64,000 nucleotides of DNA from Companilactobacillus heilongjiangensis (GTDB lineage Bacteria > Bacillota > Bacilli > Lactobacillales > Lactobacillaceae). Below are positions 9,334 to 17,937 of the stretch, one piece after another (the first letter of the stretch is position 1; every line of letters starts with the position of its first letter). The position numbers and the translations under genes are program-made. The stretch spans positions 806,001 to 870,000 of the forward strand of contig NZ_CP012559.1 in the NCBI RefSeq assembly GCF_000831645.3, in the 5' to 3' direction. The notes under the pieces were generated by a model. It worked only from the letters and a program-made list of their open reading frames with translations. It ran no database searches and was not told the origin of the DNA.

Positions 9334-9519
9334 CGGTCGCCTCCGGTCGTCAGTAATATAGTCCTGCTGTGGGACCGGCTCGAGCCAAAGGACGGTCTCG
9401 ACCCTCGATTTTGAACTTCGCCAGGTTCGCGAATTTCAAAAGTCGTCCTGTGACGTAAAGGATAAATCCTTAACGCCACTTCCACTGCTGGACTATATTA
9501 CTGACGACCTCCGGCTAGT
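9334..9519 (+). repeat. Interspersed palindromic element, copy 3 (subtype B, forward)
   Basis: It begins 4 bp after the ROK kinase stop. Outer arms GTCGTCAGTAATATAGTC and GACTATATTACTGACGAC are fully complementary. Core GAGCCAAAGGACGGTCTCG, second hairpin TTTTGAACTTCGC / GCGAATTTCAAAA and third hairpin AGGATAAATCCT are present. The outer stem probably acts as the 3' end barrier of the operon. Confidence 0.9.
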
Positions 9520-9563
9520 GCATTTAATATATGTTGTTTTTAAGAAGGTTTAAATATTTATCC

Positions 9564-9617
9564 AAAAAGAACGTTCCAAACGTACATTTCAAAAATGTAT
9601 GTTGGAACGTTCTTTTT
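9564..9617. terminator. Bidirectional terminator between the ROK kinase and fructokinase genes
   Basis: A 20-bp stem starting AAAAAGAACGTTCCAA pairs with TTGGAACGTTCTTTTT. T-runs on both strands suit the converging genes. Confidence 0.85.
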
Positions 9618-9629
9618 ATTGTGAGAATT

Positions 9630-10508
9630 TTATTTTTGTAATTCTTCGATTGCTAAAGCAAAGTTACCCAATGTAGCTGAACCGTTATTTTTAACGGCTG
9701 GCATTTGAATATACTTTTCCAAATCGGGAACTTGCACATAACCGTTGAGCAATTCTTTGAATTGTTGGCGAACTTTTACTAAGAATGCTTCACTAACAAC
9801 GCCACCGCCGAAGACGATTTTGTCTGGTCGTAAAATTAATGTTGCTTGAATGGCTGCTTGAGCAACGTAATATGCCATTATGTCCCAGGTGTGATCTGTT
9901 AAAGGAACGTCTTTACCTTTGATACCAAGTCGTGCGTCAAACGTTGGTCCGGCAACTAATCCTTCTAAACAGTCTTCATGATAAGGGCAGATACCTTTGA
10001 AATCTAAATCATCTGGGTGGCGACGTAGGAAGGTGTGTCCCATTTCGGGATGTCCGAGGTCACCAACAAATTTACCGTCAGAAATGGCTCCAGCACCGAC
10101 TCCAGTGCCAATTGTGTAATAAGTTAATGAATTAATTTTTTCGTTGGCGAGGGTCGACATGACATATTCGCCATAAGCTGAACCGTTAACGTCGGTTGTC
10201 CAAAATATGGGGATGTCGAAAGCTTTTTTCATTTCGCCAAGAAAGTTAGTATCATGCCAATTTGGCTTTGGTGTTGATGTAATGTAGCCATATTTAGGTG
10301 AGTTTTTGCGTAATTCAATGGGACCAAATGAAGCAATACTCAAGGCCTTAATGTCGAACTTTTTAAAATAATCAATTGCCTTTTGAATTGTCTCTTCTGG
10401 GGTCGTCGTTGGGAATTGGATAATATCTTGAATCCGATAATCCTCATCTCCAATTGCACAAACAAACTTTGTTCCACCAGCTTCTATACTTCCTACTAAC
10501 ACAGTCAT
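9630..10508 (-). CDS. scrK: Fructokinase (ROK family, ScrK-like)
   Basis: The 292-residue protein starts GSIEAGGTKFVCAIG, the ATP-binding loop of ROK fructokinases, and carries GTGVGAGAI plus the zinc-binding set HPDD...CPYHEDCLEG that is typical of this subgroup (GmuE/YdhR/ScrK). It would phosphorylate free fructose to fructose 6-phosphate in the cytoplasm. It is transcribed alone, ended by the bidirectional terminator at 9564. AAGGAGCGATG-type spacing is seen at the start. A cre-like site 18 bp upstream suggests catabolite repression. The gene symbol follows family resemblance only; no sucrose genes are adjacent. Confidence 0.85.
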   Translation of the reverse strand: MTVLVGSIEAGGTKFVCAIGDEDYRIQDIIQFPTTTPEETIQKAIDYFKKFDIKALSIASFGPIELRKNSPKYGYITSTPKPNWHDTNFLGEMKKAFDIPIFWTTDVNGSAYGEYVMSTLANEKINSLTYYTIGTGVGAGAISDGKFVGDLGHPEMGHTFLRRHPDDLDFKGICPYHEDCLEGLVAGPTFDARLGIKGKDVPLTDHTWDIMAYYVAQAAIQATLILRPDKIVFGGGVVSEAFLVKVRQQFKELLNGYVQVPDLEKYIQMPAVKNNGSATLGNFALAIEELQK

Positions 10509-10525
10509 CGCTCCTTATTTTTAAA

Positions 10526-10539
10526 AGTAATCGTTTTCA
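10526..10539 (-). promoter_or_regulatory. cre-like CcpA site upstream of the fructokinase gene
   Basis: On the minus strand TGAAAACGATTACT matches the consensus TGWAANCGNTNWCA at 13 of 14 positions. It lies 18-31 bp before the start codon. Confidence 0.6.
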
Positions 10540-10627
10540 TAATTAGAGATTACTATCAAATTAGGGTGGCTTCAATTTCGATGTGTACAAAAAACAACCA
10601 ATAAATTAGGCAATGTATATAAATTTT

Positions 10628-10812
10628 GGCGTCTCCATGGATGAAAATATTCACCTGCTATGCGGACCGGCCCGAGCCGGAGTGCGGTCTCGAACCTCGG
10701 TTTGAAGCCTTACCAAAGACCGGTAAGTCTCCAAACACGTCCGGTGGTGTAATTGCTAAAGCAATAACGCCACACCCACAGCTGGTGAATATTTTCATCC
10801 ATTCCGACTAAT
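10628..10812 (+). repeat. Interspersed palindromic element, copy 4 (subtype A, forward)
   Basis: Outer arms CATGGATGAAAATATTCACC and GGTGAATATTTTCATCCAT pair almost completely although the sequence differs from other copies. The inner stem is GCCTTACC / GGTAAG and the third hairpin is TTGCTAAAGCAA. It lies 88 bp upstream of the fructokinase cre site on the opposite strand. The rest of 10509-10941 holds only the cre site and the terminator described separately. Confidence 0.9.
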
Positions 10813-10880
10813 TTATTTTCTACTAGTATTAACAATCAAATCAAATGTATTGGCAAAGAACCATTAATTTTAGAAGCTAA

Positions 10881-10935
10881 CAAAAAAGAGCCGAGAATAT
10901 TTGTCGCTGTGTGGACCAGCAAATATTTTCGACTC
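10881..10935 (-). terminator. Terminator of the brnQ-GNAT operon, possibly a shrunken palindromic element
   Basis: On the minus strand GAGTCGAAAATATTTGC pairs with a partner ending in GCTC and is followed by six T residues. The arm and loop (GAGAATATTTG..TGTGTGGACC) resemble the outer arm of the interspersed elements, suggesting an element reduced to its outer stem and used as terminator. Confidence 0.75.
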
Positions 10936-10941
10936 TGGTAA

Positions 10942-11433
10942 TTAACTTTTAATATAAACCACTTCATGCAACATTCCATATTCGGTTTGGTCGGCAATGT
11001 AATCATCGCTGGATTCAAAATCAAACATTTCATAAAAAGCTCGTGAAGTTAAATTATTCTTCAATACTAATAAATAAATTTCGTTGAATTTTTTCTGCAA
11101 TGTATCGAGAGCTGCTTGGAAAAGTTTTTGTCCGATACCTTGATGTTGAAATTGTGGCAATACATATAATGAATATATTTCCCCGAAGCCACTGTATTTC
11201 TTTCTTCTCGCCGGTCCATAAGTACAAACCCCGACGATTTGTTGATCTTTAGTTAATGCTACCAAGGTATTGTTGATTCTCATTTCCGGGTGCCAAGTGG
11301 ATTTTAAATTGATATTATCCAACAATGCTTGGGGAACGAGTCCCACGTATGAATAAGTCCAAGTTTGATAATAAACGCGACGGATGCTGTCAAAATCAGT
11401 CTGTGAGTCAGTTTTAGCTATTTGACAGTCCAT
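10942..11433 (-). CDS. GNAT family N-acetyltransferase
   Basis: The roughly 163-residue protein has the GNAT fold pattern with motif A as YSLYVLPQFQHQGIGQKLFQAAL, where QHQGIG is the acetyl-CoA pyrophosphate loop, and a C-terminal NLTSRAFYEMFDF segment. It would acetylate an amine on an unknown small molecule or protein. I chose the ATG at 11433 because it follows the brnQ stop (11435-11437) by one base, so translation is probably coupled; upstream TTG/GTG codons lie inside brnQ and lack a ribosome site. It shares the brnQ transcript and terminator. Confidence 0.85.
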   Translation of the reverse strand: MDCQIAKTDSQTDFDSIRRVYYQTWTYSYVGLVPQALLDNINLKSTWHPEMRINNTLVALTKDQQIVGVCTYGPARRKKYSGFGEIYSLYVLPQFQHQGIGQKLFQAALDTLQKKFNEIYLLVLKNNLTSRAFYEMFDFESSDDYIADQTEYGMLHEVVYIKS

Positions 11434-11434
11434 A

Positions 11435-12832
11435 TTAATCGCGACTTTCGACAGCTTCACTGGCACTAGCAAAGACTCCGAGTTTACCTAACAATAGTCC
11501 GAGGAAGAATCCGGAAAATGTAGGTACGACCCAGCCTAATCCTAAACTAGCTAGTGGAACATATTGGTGGTAAGCGGCTAAGACTGTTTTGACAAAGTTA
11601 ACACTTGTAACGGCAGCGGGTGAAGCATTCAACATATCGAAGACAGCTGGCAATACGGTGAATGCAATCGTCATTTTATAAACGACTCCGGCATATGGTT
11701 TAGCGTGAACGGTCAATGAAACGAGGATCAATGCAAGTGATAGTGGGTAAAGTAGCATCAAGACTGGCAATGACCAAGCGATGATGTTATTTAATCCGGC
11801 ATTAGCAACAACAAATGACAAGATAGTTGTCGTTCTTAACCATGCTAAGTAGCTAACTTTAGGGAACAATTTGTGAAAATCTTGTGAGAATGAAGCAACT
11901 AATCCCATGGCAGTTGTGAAGACTCCTAAGGTAACTAAGACACCTAGGAATGCGGCACCAAATCGACCAAAGTAGTTACCAACGATTTGTGAAAGTGCAA
12001 CACCACCGTTAGCCGATAGAGTCAATTTACTTAAACTGAAAGCACCTAATAAAACTAATCCAAAGTAAACTAGAACTTCAACAGCGATACTCAATGAACC
12101 TGCTTTAGCAGTTAAAACGGATAATTCACGATCTTTGTAGCCAAGGCCTTTAACAGCATGAACAAAAGTAACACTCAAGGCAAGCAAGGCAACGGCGTCA
12201 ACTGTGTTGTAACCTTCAAGCAAACCACTGACAGTTGAGTTAGTTTGATAAGCTTGTGTTGGCATGTGATTCAAACCACCCATTGGATGTAAGAATGCAA
12301 CGACGAATACGACGGCTAATAATAGCAAAAAGATAGTGTTGAGATATTTCCCAACGTATTTTAATAATTGACTTTGATGAACAGTCAAAGTATATGCGAG
12401 ACCGAAGAAGGCAGCAGTGAATAATAACATCCCGACGGTGTCAAATTTTGCTGGTAGAAATGGTTGAACGGCCATTTGGAAAGCTGTTGCAGCGGTACGT
12501 GGTGTACCAAATAGTGGTCCGATTGTGAGGTGGACCAAAACTAGGAATAAGGCAGCGTAGAATTTGCCGACTGGACGAGCGAGATCGTATAAGCCATCAC
12601 TCTTTGTTACGACAACGGCCATGATTGCTAGTAATGGGAAGAGGGAACCGGAAATTGCGAATCCAAATGCAGCTGAGAACCAATTGTTACCAGCTAATTG
12701 TCCCAAGTGAACTGGGAAAATTAAGTTACCTGAGCCAAAGAACATTCCAAAAATTAGGGAACTGACTACGAGTAAATGTAAAACTTTCTTTTTATTGTTT
12801 CTTTCTCCTGTTAAATCTAAATCGTCTTTCAT
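11435..12832 (-). CDS. brnQ: Branched-chain amino acid transporter BrnQ
   Basis: The product is a roughly 465-residue membrane protein with about 12 hydrophobic helices and the LIVCS family signature FGMFFGSGNLIFPVHLG near the N-terminus. BrnQ proteins import Leu, Ile and Val with Na+ or H+. The ATG at 12832 is chosen because AGGAGG stands 7 bases upstream; an open frame from 12886 adds 18 residues of no similarity. The gene lies behind a T-box leader at 13217-13479 with specifier read as ATC (Ile), so it should be expressed when charged tRNA-Ile is scarce. A palindromic element sits in the leader between the T-box and the start codon. Confidence 0.92.
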   Translation of the reverse strand: MKDDLDLTGERNNKKKVLHLLVVSSLIFGMFFGSGNLIFPVHLGQLAGNNWFSAAFGFAISGSLFPLLAIMAVVVTKSDGLYDLARPVGKFYAALFLVLVHLTIGPLFGTPRTAATAFQMAVQPFLPAKFDTVGMLLFTAAFFGLAYTLTVHQSQLLKYVGKYLNTIFLLLLAVVFVVAFLHPMGGLNHMPTQAYQTNSTVSGLLEGYNTVDAVALLALSVTFVHAVKGLGYKDRELSVLTAKAGSLSIAVEVLVYFGLVLLGAFSLSKLTLSANGGVALSQIVGNYFGRFGAAFLGVLVTLGVFTTAMGLVASFSQDFHKLFPKVSYLAWLRTTTILSFVVANAGLNNIIAWSLPVLMLLYPLSLALILVSLTVHAKPYAGVVYKMTIAFTVLPAVFDMLNASPAAVTSVNFVKTVLAAYHQYVPLASLGLGWVVPTFSGFFLGLLLGKLGVFASASEAVESRD

Positions 12833-12931
12833 AATACATCCTCCTAAAAATGTTGTTTCTAATCTGTGTTGGGCCCTTAATGCCACTAATGTCAGAATCC
12901 ATTTTTACCACCTCTTTTTTTAGTTAAAGAC

Positions 12932-13119
12932 TGCCGCTTCTGGTTGTAGAGGAATGCTTTTATGCTATGGGACCGGTGCGAGCCAAAGTACGGTCTCGCG
13001 CCTCGCTTTTGAACTTCGAGAAAACCACTCGAATTTCAAAAGACGTCCGTGGTGTAAGGACGAAATGTCCTAACGCCACCTTCACAGCATATTGCATTCC
13101 TCTACAACCAGAAGCTAGT
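12932..13119 (+). repeat. Interspersed palindromic element, copy 5 (subtype B) inside the brnQ leader
   Basis: Outer arms CTTCTGGTTGTAGAGGAATGC and GCATTCCTCTACAACCAGAAG are perfectly complementary over 21 bases. Core GAGCCAAAGTACGGTCTCG, second hairpin TTTTGAACTTCGAG / CTCGAATTTCAAAA, third hairpin AGGACGAAATGTCCT. Because the brnQ promoter lies at 13486-13514, the element would be transcribed in antisense orientation within the brnQ mRNA leader. Confidence 0.92.
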
Positions 13120-13216
13120 TTATTCAAGAATCGAATTAACATCACCATTGTTTTATGGATGAAATAATTAATACAATCTTTATACAAATAACGTTTTGAG
13201 TTTACTAATTTTGGTA

Positions 13217-13479
13217 CAAAAAAAGCCCTCTTCCAGCTAAGGAAAAGGGCTCAAATAGAACGGTACCACCTTTTTTGGGTATTCTAAGAATACTCACTTT
13301 ATTAACGGACAGTAATTAAATGATATCCGCTAGCCAAATAATGGTGGCAACCACGATAACCTACATATCGGCATCGAACTCAGAAATGATTTTCGAAATT
13401 CTCGCGACGGTCACTTTACACTAAACATGACTCACTAAGCGTACTTGAGATTTCTACTTTTTTCTTCAACGTTTTGTTG
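13217..13479 (-). promoter_or_regulatory. T-box riboswitch leader of brnQ (Ile specifier)
   Basis: Reading the minus strand, the T-box GGTGGTACCG is at 13261-13270. It is followed by a terminator hairpin AGCCCTTTTCC / GGAAGAGGGCT (13224-13251) and a T-run. In stem I, AGAAA (13451-13455) pairs with TTTCT (13382-13386), placing ATC (13388-13390) in the specifier position followed by A, as in the glyQS leader. ATC is an Ile codon, which fits BrnQ. The UGGU of the T-box can pair with a tRNA ending ACCA. The specifier was placed by eye. Confidence 0.85.
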
Positions 13480-13485
13480 GTTTGT

Positions 13486-13514
13486 ATTATAGTCACCTAA
13501 AATTTGAATATCAA
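13486..13514 (-). promoter_or_regulatory. Sigma-A promoter of the T-box/brnQ transcript
   Basis: Minus strand: -35 TTGATA (13509-13514), 17-bp spacer, -10 TATAAT (13486-13491). Transcription should start near 13479, giving an unusually long leader of about 645 bases. Confidence 0.8.
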
Positions 13515-13541
13515 GTGTTTTTTTTAATGAAATTATAATTT

Positions 13542-15260
13542 TTATAATTTATGAGGCGTACGATTTAAGAAATGTTTGGCACCATCTATAACGTGGAAAT
13601 AGGTTGCCAGACTGAACATATCAGGGTTTAGGCTCTTTAAGAAAGGCCACTCGCGTAACGATCCACGGAAGAGAGAATTATTTTGTTCAATAAATTTTTT
13701 TCCAACTTTTTGTGGTTGATCAGCGAATAATCCGGACTGATAAAGATAATTAGAGTAATCAAAGAAATACTTGGCAGTTTTTTGTTCACCGATAGTTTCA
13801 CGCAGAATTTTAGTTCTTGCGCCGATGAATCCTAAGCTGTTACGAACAACTTGGCGACTGTTGTCAGAACTTGATAAATAAGCAAATAATTCTTCAAAGA
13901 ATTTTTGATAGGCATGAATTTCGCCACTGGATAAATAGGCACGAGGATGATTCTTGAACGGATACTTCCAATTGCTGAGATTGTATTCCCACTTCTGACC
14001 AATCCAAATAGTGAAAGGTAGTTCGTAGAAAACTTGTGTCATATCTTGCTCAAAACATTCGTTGATAATTTCTGAATAATCCGCTGGCAAGAGCTTTTTA
14101 ATCTTGTCATTTAAGGCAGGAGTAATAAATTTTGTCCCATCCGTGTCATCGGTTAGTTGTAAAATTTTTTCCCAGGTTTCAGTCGTAAATAAATCAGGTT
14201 TGATATTTCGAATTAACTTCAAATTGATTGGTGCAGAATTTAAAGTGTATCCAGCATCGAAAGAATTATCCATCAATTGTAAAGTTTGAACAAAGTGACC
14301 ACCCAAAGAATGACCAATTCCATAAATCAATGATTGGGAAGCAATTTGACTGTGCAGATAACGAATAAAGTCACGTGCAACAAGGAGTTGACGGTCTTCT
14401 TTGGTGCTACCAATTAAAATTGAGTTAACGTTGTAATCCCAATCGTTGTAATTTTCAAGAATAGATTTTTCAAATCGCTTACTTCTTGATTTGATTGTCT
14501 GATCCACATTAGCTTCGGTACCTTTGAAGGTAACGTAACATTCTTTGACACCGTCGATAACAATTTCATAAGCAATGCTAGAGAACCCGCAATCGGCTGC
14601 TTCAGGATTGATATCGCGGACATCATAAGAACGAATGTAATCGGGTAAGCGGTGAACAAGACTGTAAATTAAGAACTTGAGATAATTCTCAGGACGAAAT
14701 TCTTGATAAAGATAACGGTCATAATCGAATTGTAGTAATTTAGTTCGAAAGTCAGCGCTATGGAGCAATTCGCCAGCTTGATATGGTTCAGAACGGAGCT
14801 CTAGGGGCATCAAATTATTAAGCAATAAAATGACATAAATTTGATTCAAGTAACCCCGACAGGGATTAATCTGTTCATCCTCAATCATGACAATAAGTTG
14901 TTTTAATTTATTAATTTTTCGGTTACGTGATGGTACTGAAAAATTATTTTCATGATGAAGTTGATCAAGGTTTTTCAAACGCAAAGCCTTATCAATCAGC
15001 TGAGGGTGAATAGTTGAATCTTTTAAAAATTGGGGAACACGTAGATCAATTACTTGGTTTAAAACCAGATTGGTTAGACGTGTTTTTTCTTTGTTCAAAT
15101 AGGCGTAACTAAAGTAAAGACGCTTATTTTGTGGCAGCAACTGTTTGCTGTCTTCTTTATTAAAAGTTAGTGGAAAATTTTTATGAGCTCGAAAGTTTAA
15201 TAGGTCGAGTTGATCATAAATATGGTTTAAACGGTTTAGGTTGGTTAATAGTTCCCTCAT
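13542..15260 (-). CDS. Large lipase-like alpha/beta-hydrolase protein
   Basis: The roughly 572-residue protein has no signal peptide or membrane helix. A nucleophile elbow GIGHSLGGH near residue 318 and the preceding VTFKGTEANVDQTIKSR segment are characteristic of class 3-type lipases and phospholipase-like proteins, where the Ser attacks an ester. The N-terminal 200 residues are helical and charged and I do not recognise them. I chose the ATG at 15260: AGAGGTGATC, complementary to the 16S rRNA tail, stands just upstream, while the longer frame begins with a TTG inside that ribosome site. It is a single-gene unit. The substrate is unknown. Confidence 0.7.
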   Translation of the reverse strand: MRELLTNLNRLNHIYDQLDLLNFRAHKNFPLTFNKEDSKQLLPQNKRLYFSYAYLNKEKTRLTNLVLNQVIDLRVPQFLKDSTIHPQLIDKALRLKNLDQLHHENNFSVPSRNRKINKLKQLIVMIEDEQINPCRGYLNQIYVILLLNNLMPLELRSEPYQAGELLHSADFRTKLLQFDYDRYLYQEFRPENYLKFLIYSLVHRLPDYIRSYDVRDINPEAADCGFSSIAYEIVIDGVKECYVTFKGTEANVDQTIKSRSKRFEKSILENYNDWDYNVNSILIGSTKEDRQLLVARDFIRYLHSQIASQSLIYGIGHSLGGHFVQTLQLMDNSFDAGYTLNSAPINLKLIRNIKPDLFTTETWEKILQLTDDTDGTKFITPALNDKIKKLLPADYSEIINECFEQDMTQVFYELPFTIWIGQKWEYNLSNWKYPFKNHPRAYLSSGEIHAYQKFFEELFAYLSSSDNSRQVVRNSLGFIGARTKILRETIGEQKTAKYFFDYSNYLYQSGLFADQPQKVGKKFIEQNNSLFRGSLREWPFLKSLNPDMFSLATYFHVIDGAKHFLNRTPHKL

Positions 15261-15511
15261 GTGATCACCTCTCAATTTGGTTAAATGTTACTAAAATAAT
15301 GTCATCATCTTAATTGTACGAAATTAGGCAGTATTTAACACACTGTAAACGCTATTATAGCAACGTTTTTCCTTAATCATCCTTTTTTAGAGTTTGTGGG
15401 AAACTCAGAATGTTGCTTTTTTAAATATGATGAATTATTAATTGTATTATCATTTTCATTTTAACAAATTGACTTTATATAAGGAATTCAGAACCATTTC
15501 TTAACTATGTC

Positions 15512-15551
15512 ACACTTGTACTATACCACAAATGTGCTATACTATAAGTGT
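15512..15551 (+). promoter_or_regulatory. Promoter covered by a 40-bp palindromic operator (HTH-clpL)
   Basis: -35 TTGTAC (15516-15521), 16-bp spacer, -10 TATACT (15538-15543). The whole region is one dyad centred at 15531/15532 with 16 of 20 pairs matching; outer arms are ACACTT and AAGTGT. A dyad spanning -35 to -10 is a classic repressor site, and the first gene downstream encodes a small HTH protein. No CtsR direct repeat was seen here. Confidence 0.75.
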
Positions 15552-15566
15552 GGAGGTTGGAGAAAG

Positions 15567-15788
15567 ATGCGAATAGATATTAAATCATACTTAGAAGATA
15601 ACGGATTAACAATATATGTAATAGCAAAGAAAAGCGGGTATGGTTATACGACTCTGCATAAATCTTTCAACAAAAAACAATCTTCCGCTACATCAATAAA
15701 TTTGCGCGATATAGAGGCAATTGCCAAAGCGCAGGATATCGAAATGTGGAGAGTTCTGCGTGAATTGGAGTTGCATTATCTAAAGTGA
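15567..15788 (+). CDS. Small helix-turn-helix regulator upstream of clpL
   Basis: The 73-residue protein consists almost entirely of a helix-turn-helix domain of the XRE kind: the segments DNGLTIYVIAKKSGYGYTTL and INLRDIEAIAKAQ fit the scaffold of phage-repressor-like DNA-binding domains. ATG 15567 is preceded by GGAG; the longer frame from 15507 runs through the promoter and is not credible. Its gene ends 12 bp before clpL and lies directly behind the palindromic operator at 15512-15551. It most likely represses its own operon and thus clpL. A recognition between it and the palindrome is inference. Confidence 0.75.
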   Translation: MRIDIKSYLEDNGLTIYVIAKKSGYGYTTLHKSFNKKQSSATSINLRDIEAIAKAQDIEMWRVLRELELHYLK

Positions 15789-15800
15789 GGAGGTCTTTAT

Positions 15801-17897
15801 ATGGCAAGATCATTTTGGGATGAAGATCCATTTAACAACAATATGGACGAAATATTTAAGAGATTAATGAGTCAACAAAACAGCGATTCACAGGCTAAGT
15901 ATTATGTGAATGGGCACGAATTGACTCCTGAAGAATTAGCAAAGTATCAAGAAGCTAGAGCAGCTGGTCAAAATATTCCAGTTAGTGATGGCACTAAACA
16001 AAAAAATGGCACAATGTTAGAGAAACTCGGACGTAACTTAACTCAAGAGGCTAAAGATGGCTTACTTGATCCAGTTATTGGCCGTGATAAAGAGATTCAA
16101 GAAACGGCTGAAGTTTTGAGCCGGAGAACGAAGAACAATCCTATCCTAGTAGGTGATGCTGGTGTTGGTAAGACTGCGGTTGTTGAAGGTTTAGCCCAAG
16201 CAATTGTCAAAGGCAATGTACCTGAAGCAATTAAAGACAAACAGATTATTTCCATTGATTTATCAGCTCTTGAAGCAGGGACACAGTATCGTGGTTCCTT
16301 TGAAGAAAATATCCAGAACTTACTGAAAGAAGTCAAAAAGGCAGGCAACGTGGTATTATTCTTCGATGAAATTCATCAAATTATCGGTGCTGGATCATCT
16401 GGCTCGGACTCTGGTAGTAAAGGGCTAGCTGATATTATCAAACCCGCATTGAGTCGTGGTGAGATTTCAGTTATCGGTGCAACGACTCAAGATGAGTACC
16501 GTAATACAATTATGAAAGATGCCGCTTTAGCTAGAAGATTCAATGATGTAACAATCAACGAACCTAGCAAAGAATCAACAGTAGCAATCTTACAAGGTTT
16601 GCGTAAGGCATACGAAGAACACCATCACGTAAAATTACCTGACGATGTTTTGAAGGCAGCTGTTGATTATTCTGTTCAATATATCCCTCAGAGATCATTA
16701 CCTGATAAGGCAATCGACTTGATCGATATGACAGCCGCTCACTTGGCAGCCAAGAATCCCGTAACTGACAAAGTTAGTTTGGAAAAGGATTTGAAGCAAG
16801 CTGAGAAAGATAAGGATGCTGCGGCAGCTAAGGAAGATTACGAAAAAGCCGCTAGTTTGAAACAAAAGATTGAAGATATTCAAGCAAAATTGAATAAGGA
16901 TGACACTGCAACAGACGAACCAGTAGCCACAATTAATGACATTGCCGAATCAGTCCAAAGATTGACTGGCGTTCCAGTTTCACAAATGGGTGCTAGCGAT
17001 ATTGAAAGACTCAAGACGATGGGCAAGCGTTTGAAAGACAAAGTTATTGGCCAAGATGAAGCAGTTGACATGGTTGTCAGAGCTATTCGTCGTAATCGGG
17101 CCGGATTTGATGAAGGTAACCGTCCAATTGGTAGTTTCTTGTTCGTTGGTCCAACTGGTGTTGGTAAGACTGAATTAGTAAAACAGTTAGCTCAGGATAT
17201 GTTTGGTTCCAAGGATTCAATTATCCGTTTGGATATGAGTGAATATTCTGATTTAACAGCTGTTTCTAAGTTGATTGGTACTTCAGCTGGTTATGTTGGA
17301 TACGAAGATAACGGCAATACTTTGACTGAAAAAGTTCGTCGTAATCCATATTCCATCGTTTTACTTGATGAAATTGAAAAGGCAAATCCTCAAGTTTTGA
17401 CCTTGTTGTTGCAAGTAATGGATGATGGACGTTTGACAGACGGTCAAGGTAATGTAGTCGACTTCAAGAATACAATCATCATCGCTACATCTAATGCCGG
17501 ATTTGGTCATGGCAATAAAGATGAGAAATTAATGGATAAATTAGCACCATACTTTACCCCAGAATTTCTAAATAGATTCAATGGTATCGTTGAATTTACC
17601 CATCTATCTAAGAAAGACTTGAACCAAATCGTTGAATTGATGTTAAATGACGTCAACCGCAACTTAGCTAAGAAAGGTATTACTTTGGAAGTAACGCCAG
17701 AAGCTAAGGAATGGTTGATTGATGAAGGTTACGATGAAGCCATGGGTGCAAGACCATTACGTCGTGTCATTGAACAACAAATTAGAGATAAAGTTGCTGA
17801 ATTCTATCTCGATCATATTGACGCTAAGAATTTGAAAGCTGATTTAGTTGAAGGAACCATTAAGATTTCTGAAAAGTCAGCCGTCACAAATGCATAG
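15801..17897 (+). CDS. clpL: ClpL AAA+ chaperone/unfoldase
   Basis: The 698-residue protein has two AAA+ modules: Walker A GDAGVGKT near residue 117 with Walker B LFFDEIH near 186, and Walker A GPTGVGKT near 450 with [10 protein letters not shown] short coiled-coil middle domain lies between them around 320-370. The N-terminal Clp repeat domain is missing and replaced by about 75 residues rich in Asn and Gln, as in ClpL of lactobacilli and streptococci. ClpL disaggregates proteins under heat stress and lacks the ClpP-docking loop. It is co-transcribed with the HTH gene upstream and followed by a terminator. Confidence 0.92.
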   Translation: MARSFWDEDPFNNNMDEIFKRLMSQQNSDSQAKYYVNGHELTPEELAKYQEARAAGQNIPVSDGTKQKNGTMLEKLGRNLTQEAKDGLLDPVIGRDKEIQETAEVLSRRTKNNPILVGDAGVGKTAVVEGLAQAIVKGNVPEAIKDKQIISIDLSALEAGTQYRGSFEENIQNLLKEVKKAGNVVLFFDEIHQIIGAGSSGSDSGSKGLADIIKPALSRGEISVIGATTQDEYRNTIMKDAALARRFNDVTINEPSKESTVAILQGLRKAYEEHHHVKLPDDVLKAAVDYSVQYIPQRSLPDKAIDLIDMTAAHLAAKNPVTDKVSLEKDLKQAEKDKDAAAAKEDYEKAASLKQKIEDIQAKLNKDDTATDEPVATINDIAESVQRLTGVPVSQMGASDIERLKTMGKRLKDKVIGQDEAVDMVVRAIRRNRAGFDEGNRPIGSFLFVGPTGVGKTELVKQLAQDMFGSKDSIIRLDMSEYSDLTAVSKLIGTSAGYVGYEDNGNTLTEKVRRNPYSIVLLDEIEKANPQVLTLLLQVMDDGRLTDGQGNVVDFKNTIIIATSNAGFGHGNKDEKLMDKLAPYFTPEFLNRFNGIVEFTHLSKKDLNQIVELMLNDVNRNLAKKGITLEVTPEAKEWLIDEGYDEAMGARPLRRVIEQQIRDKVAEFYLDHIDAKNLKADLVEGTIKISEKSAVTNA

Positions 17898-17898
17898 T

Positions 17899-17937
17899 AA
17901 AAAATCCCTGATATTAAGTTATCAGGGATTTTTTTTA
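17899..17937. terminator. Bidirectional terminator between clpL and the ABC exporter
   Basis: AAAAATCCCTGATA pairs with TATCAGGGATTTTT. The converging ABC gene ends inside its right edge. Confidence 0.85.
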
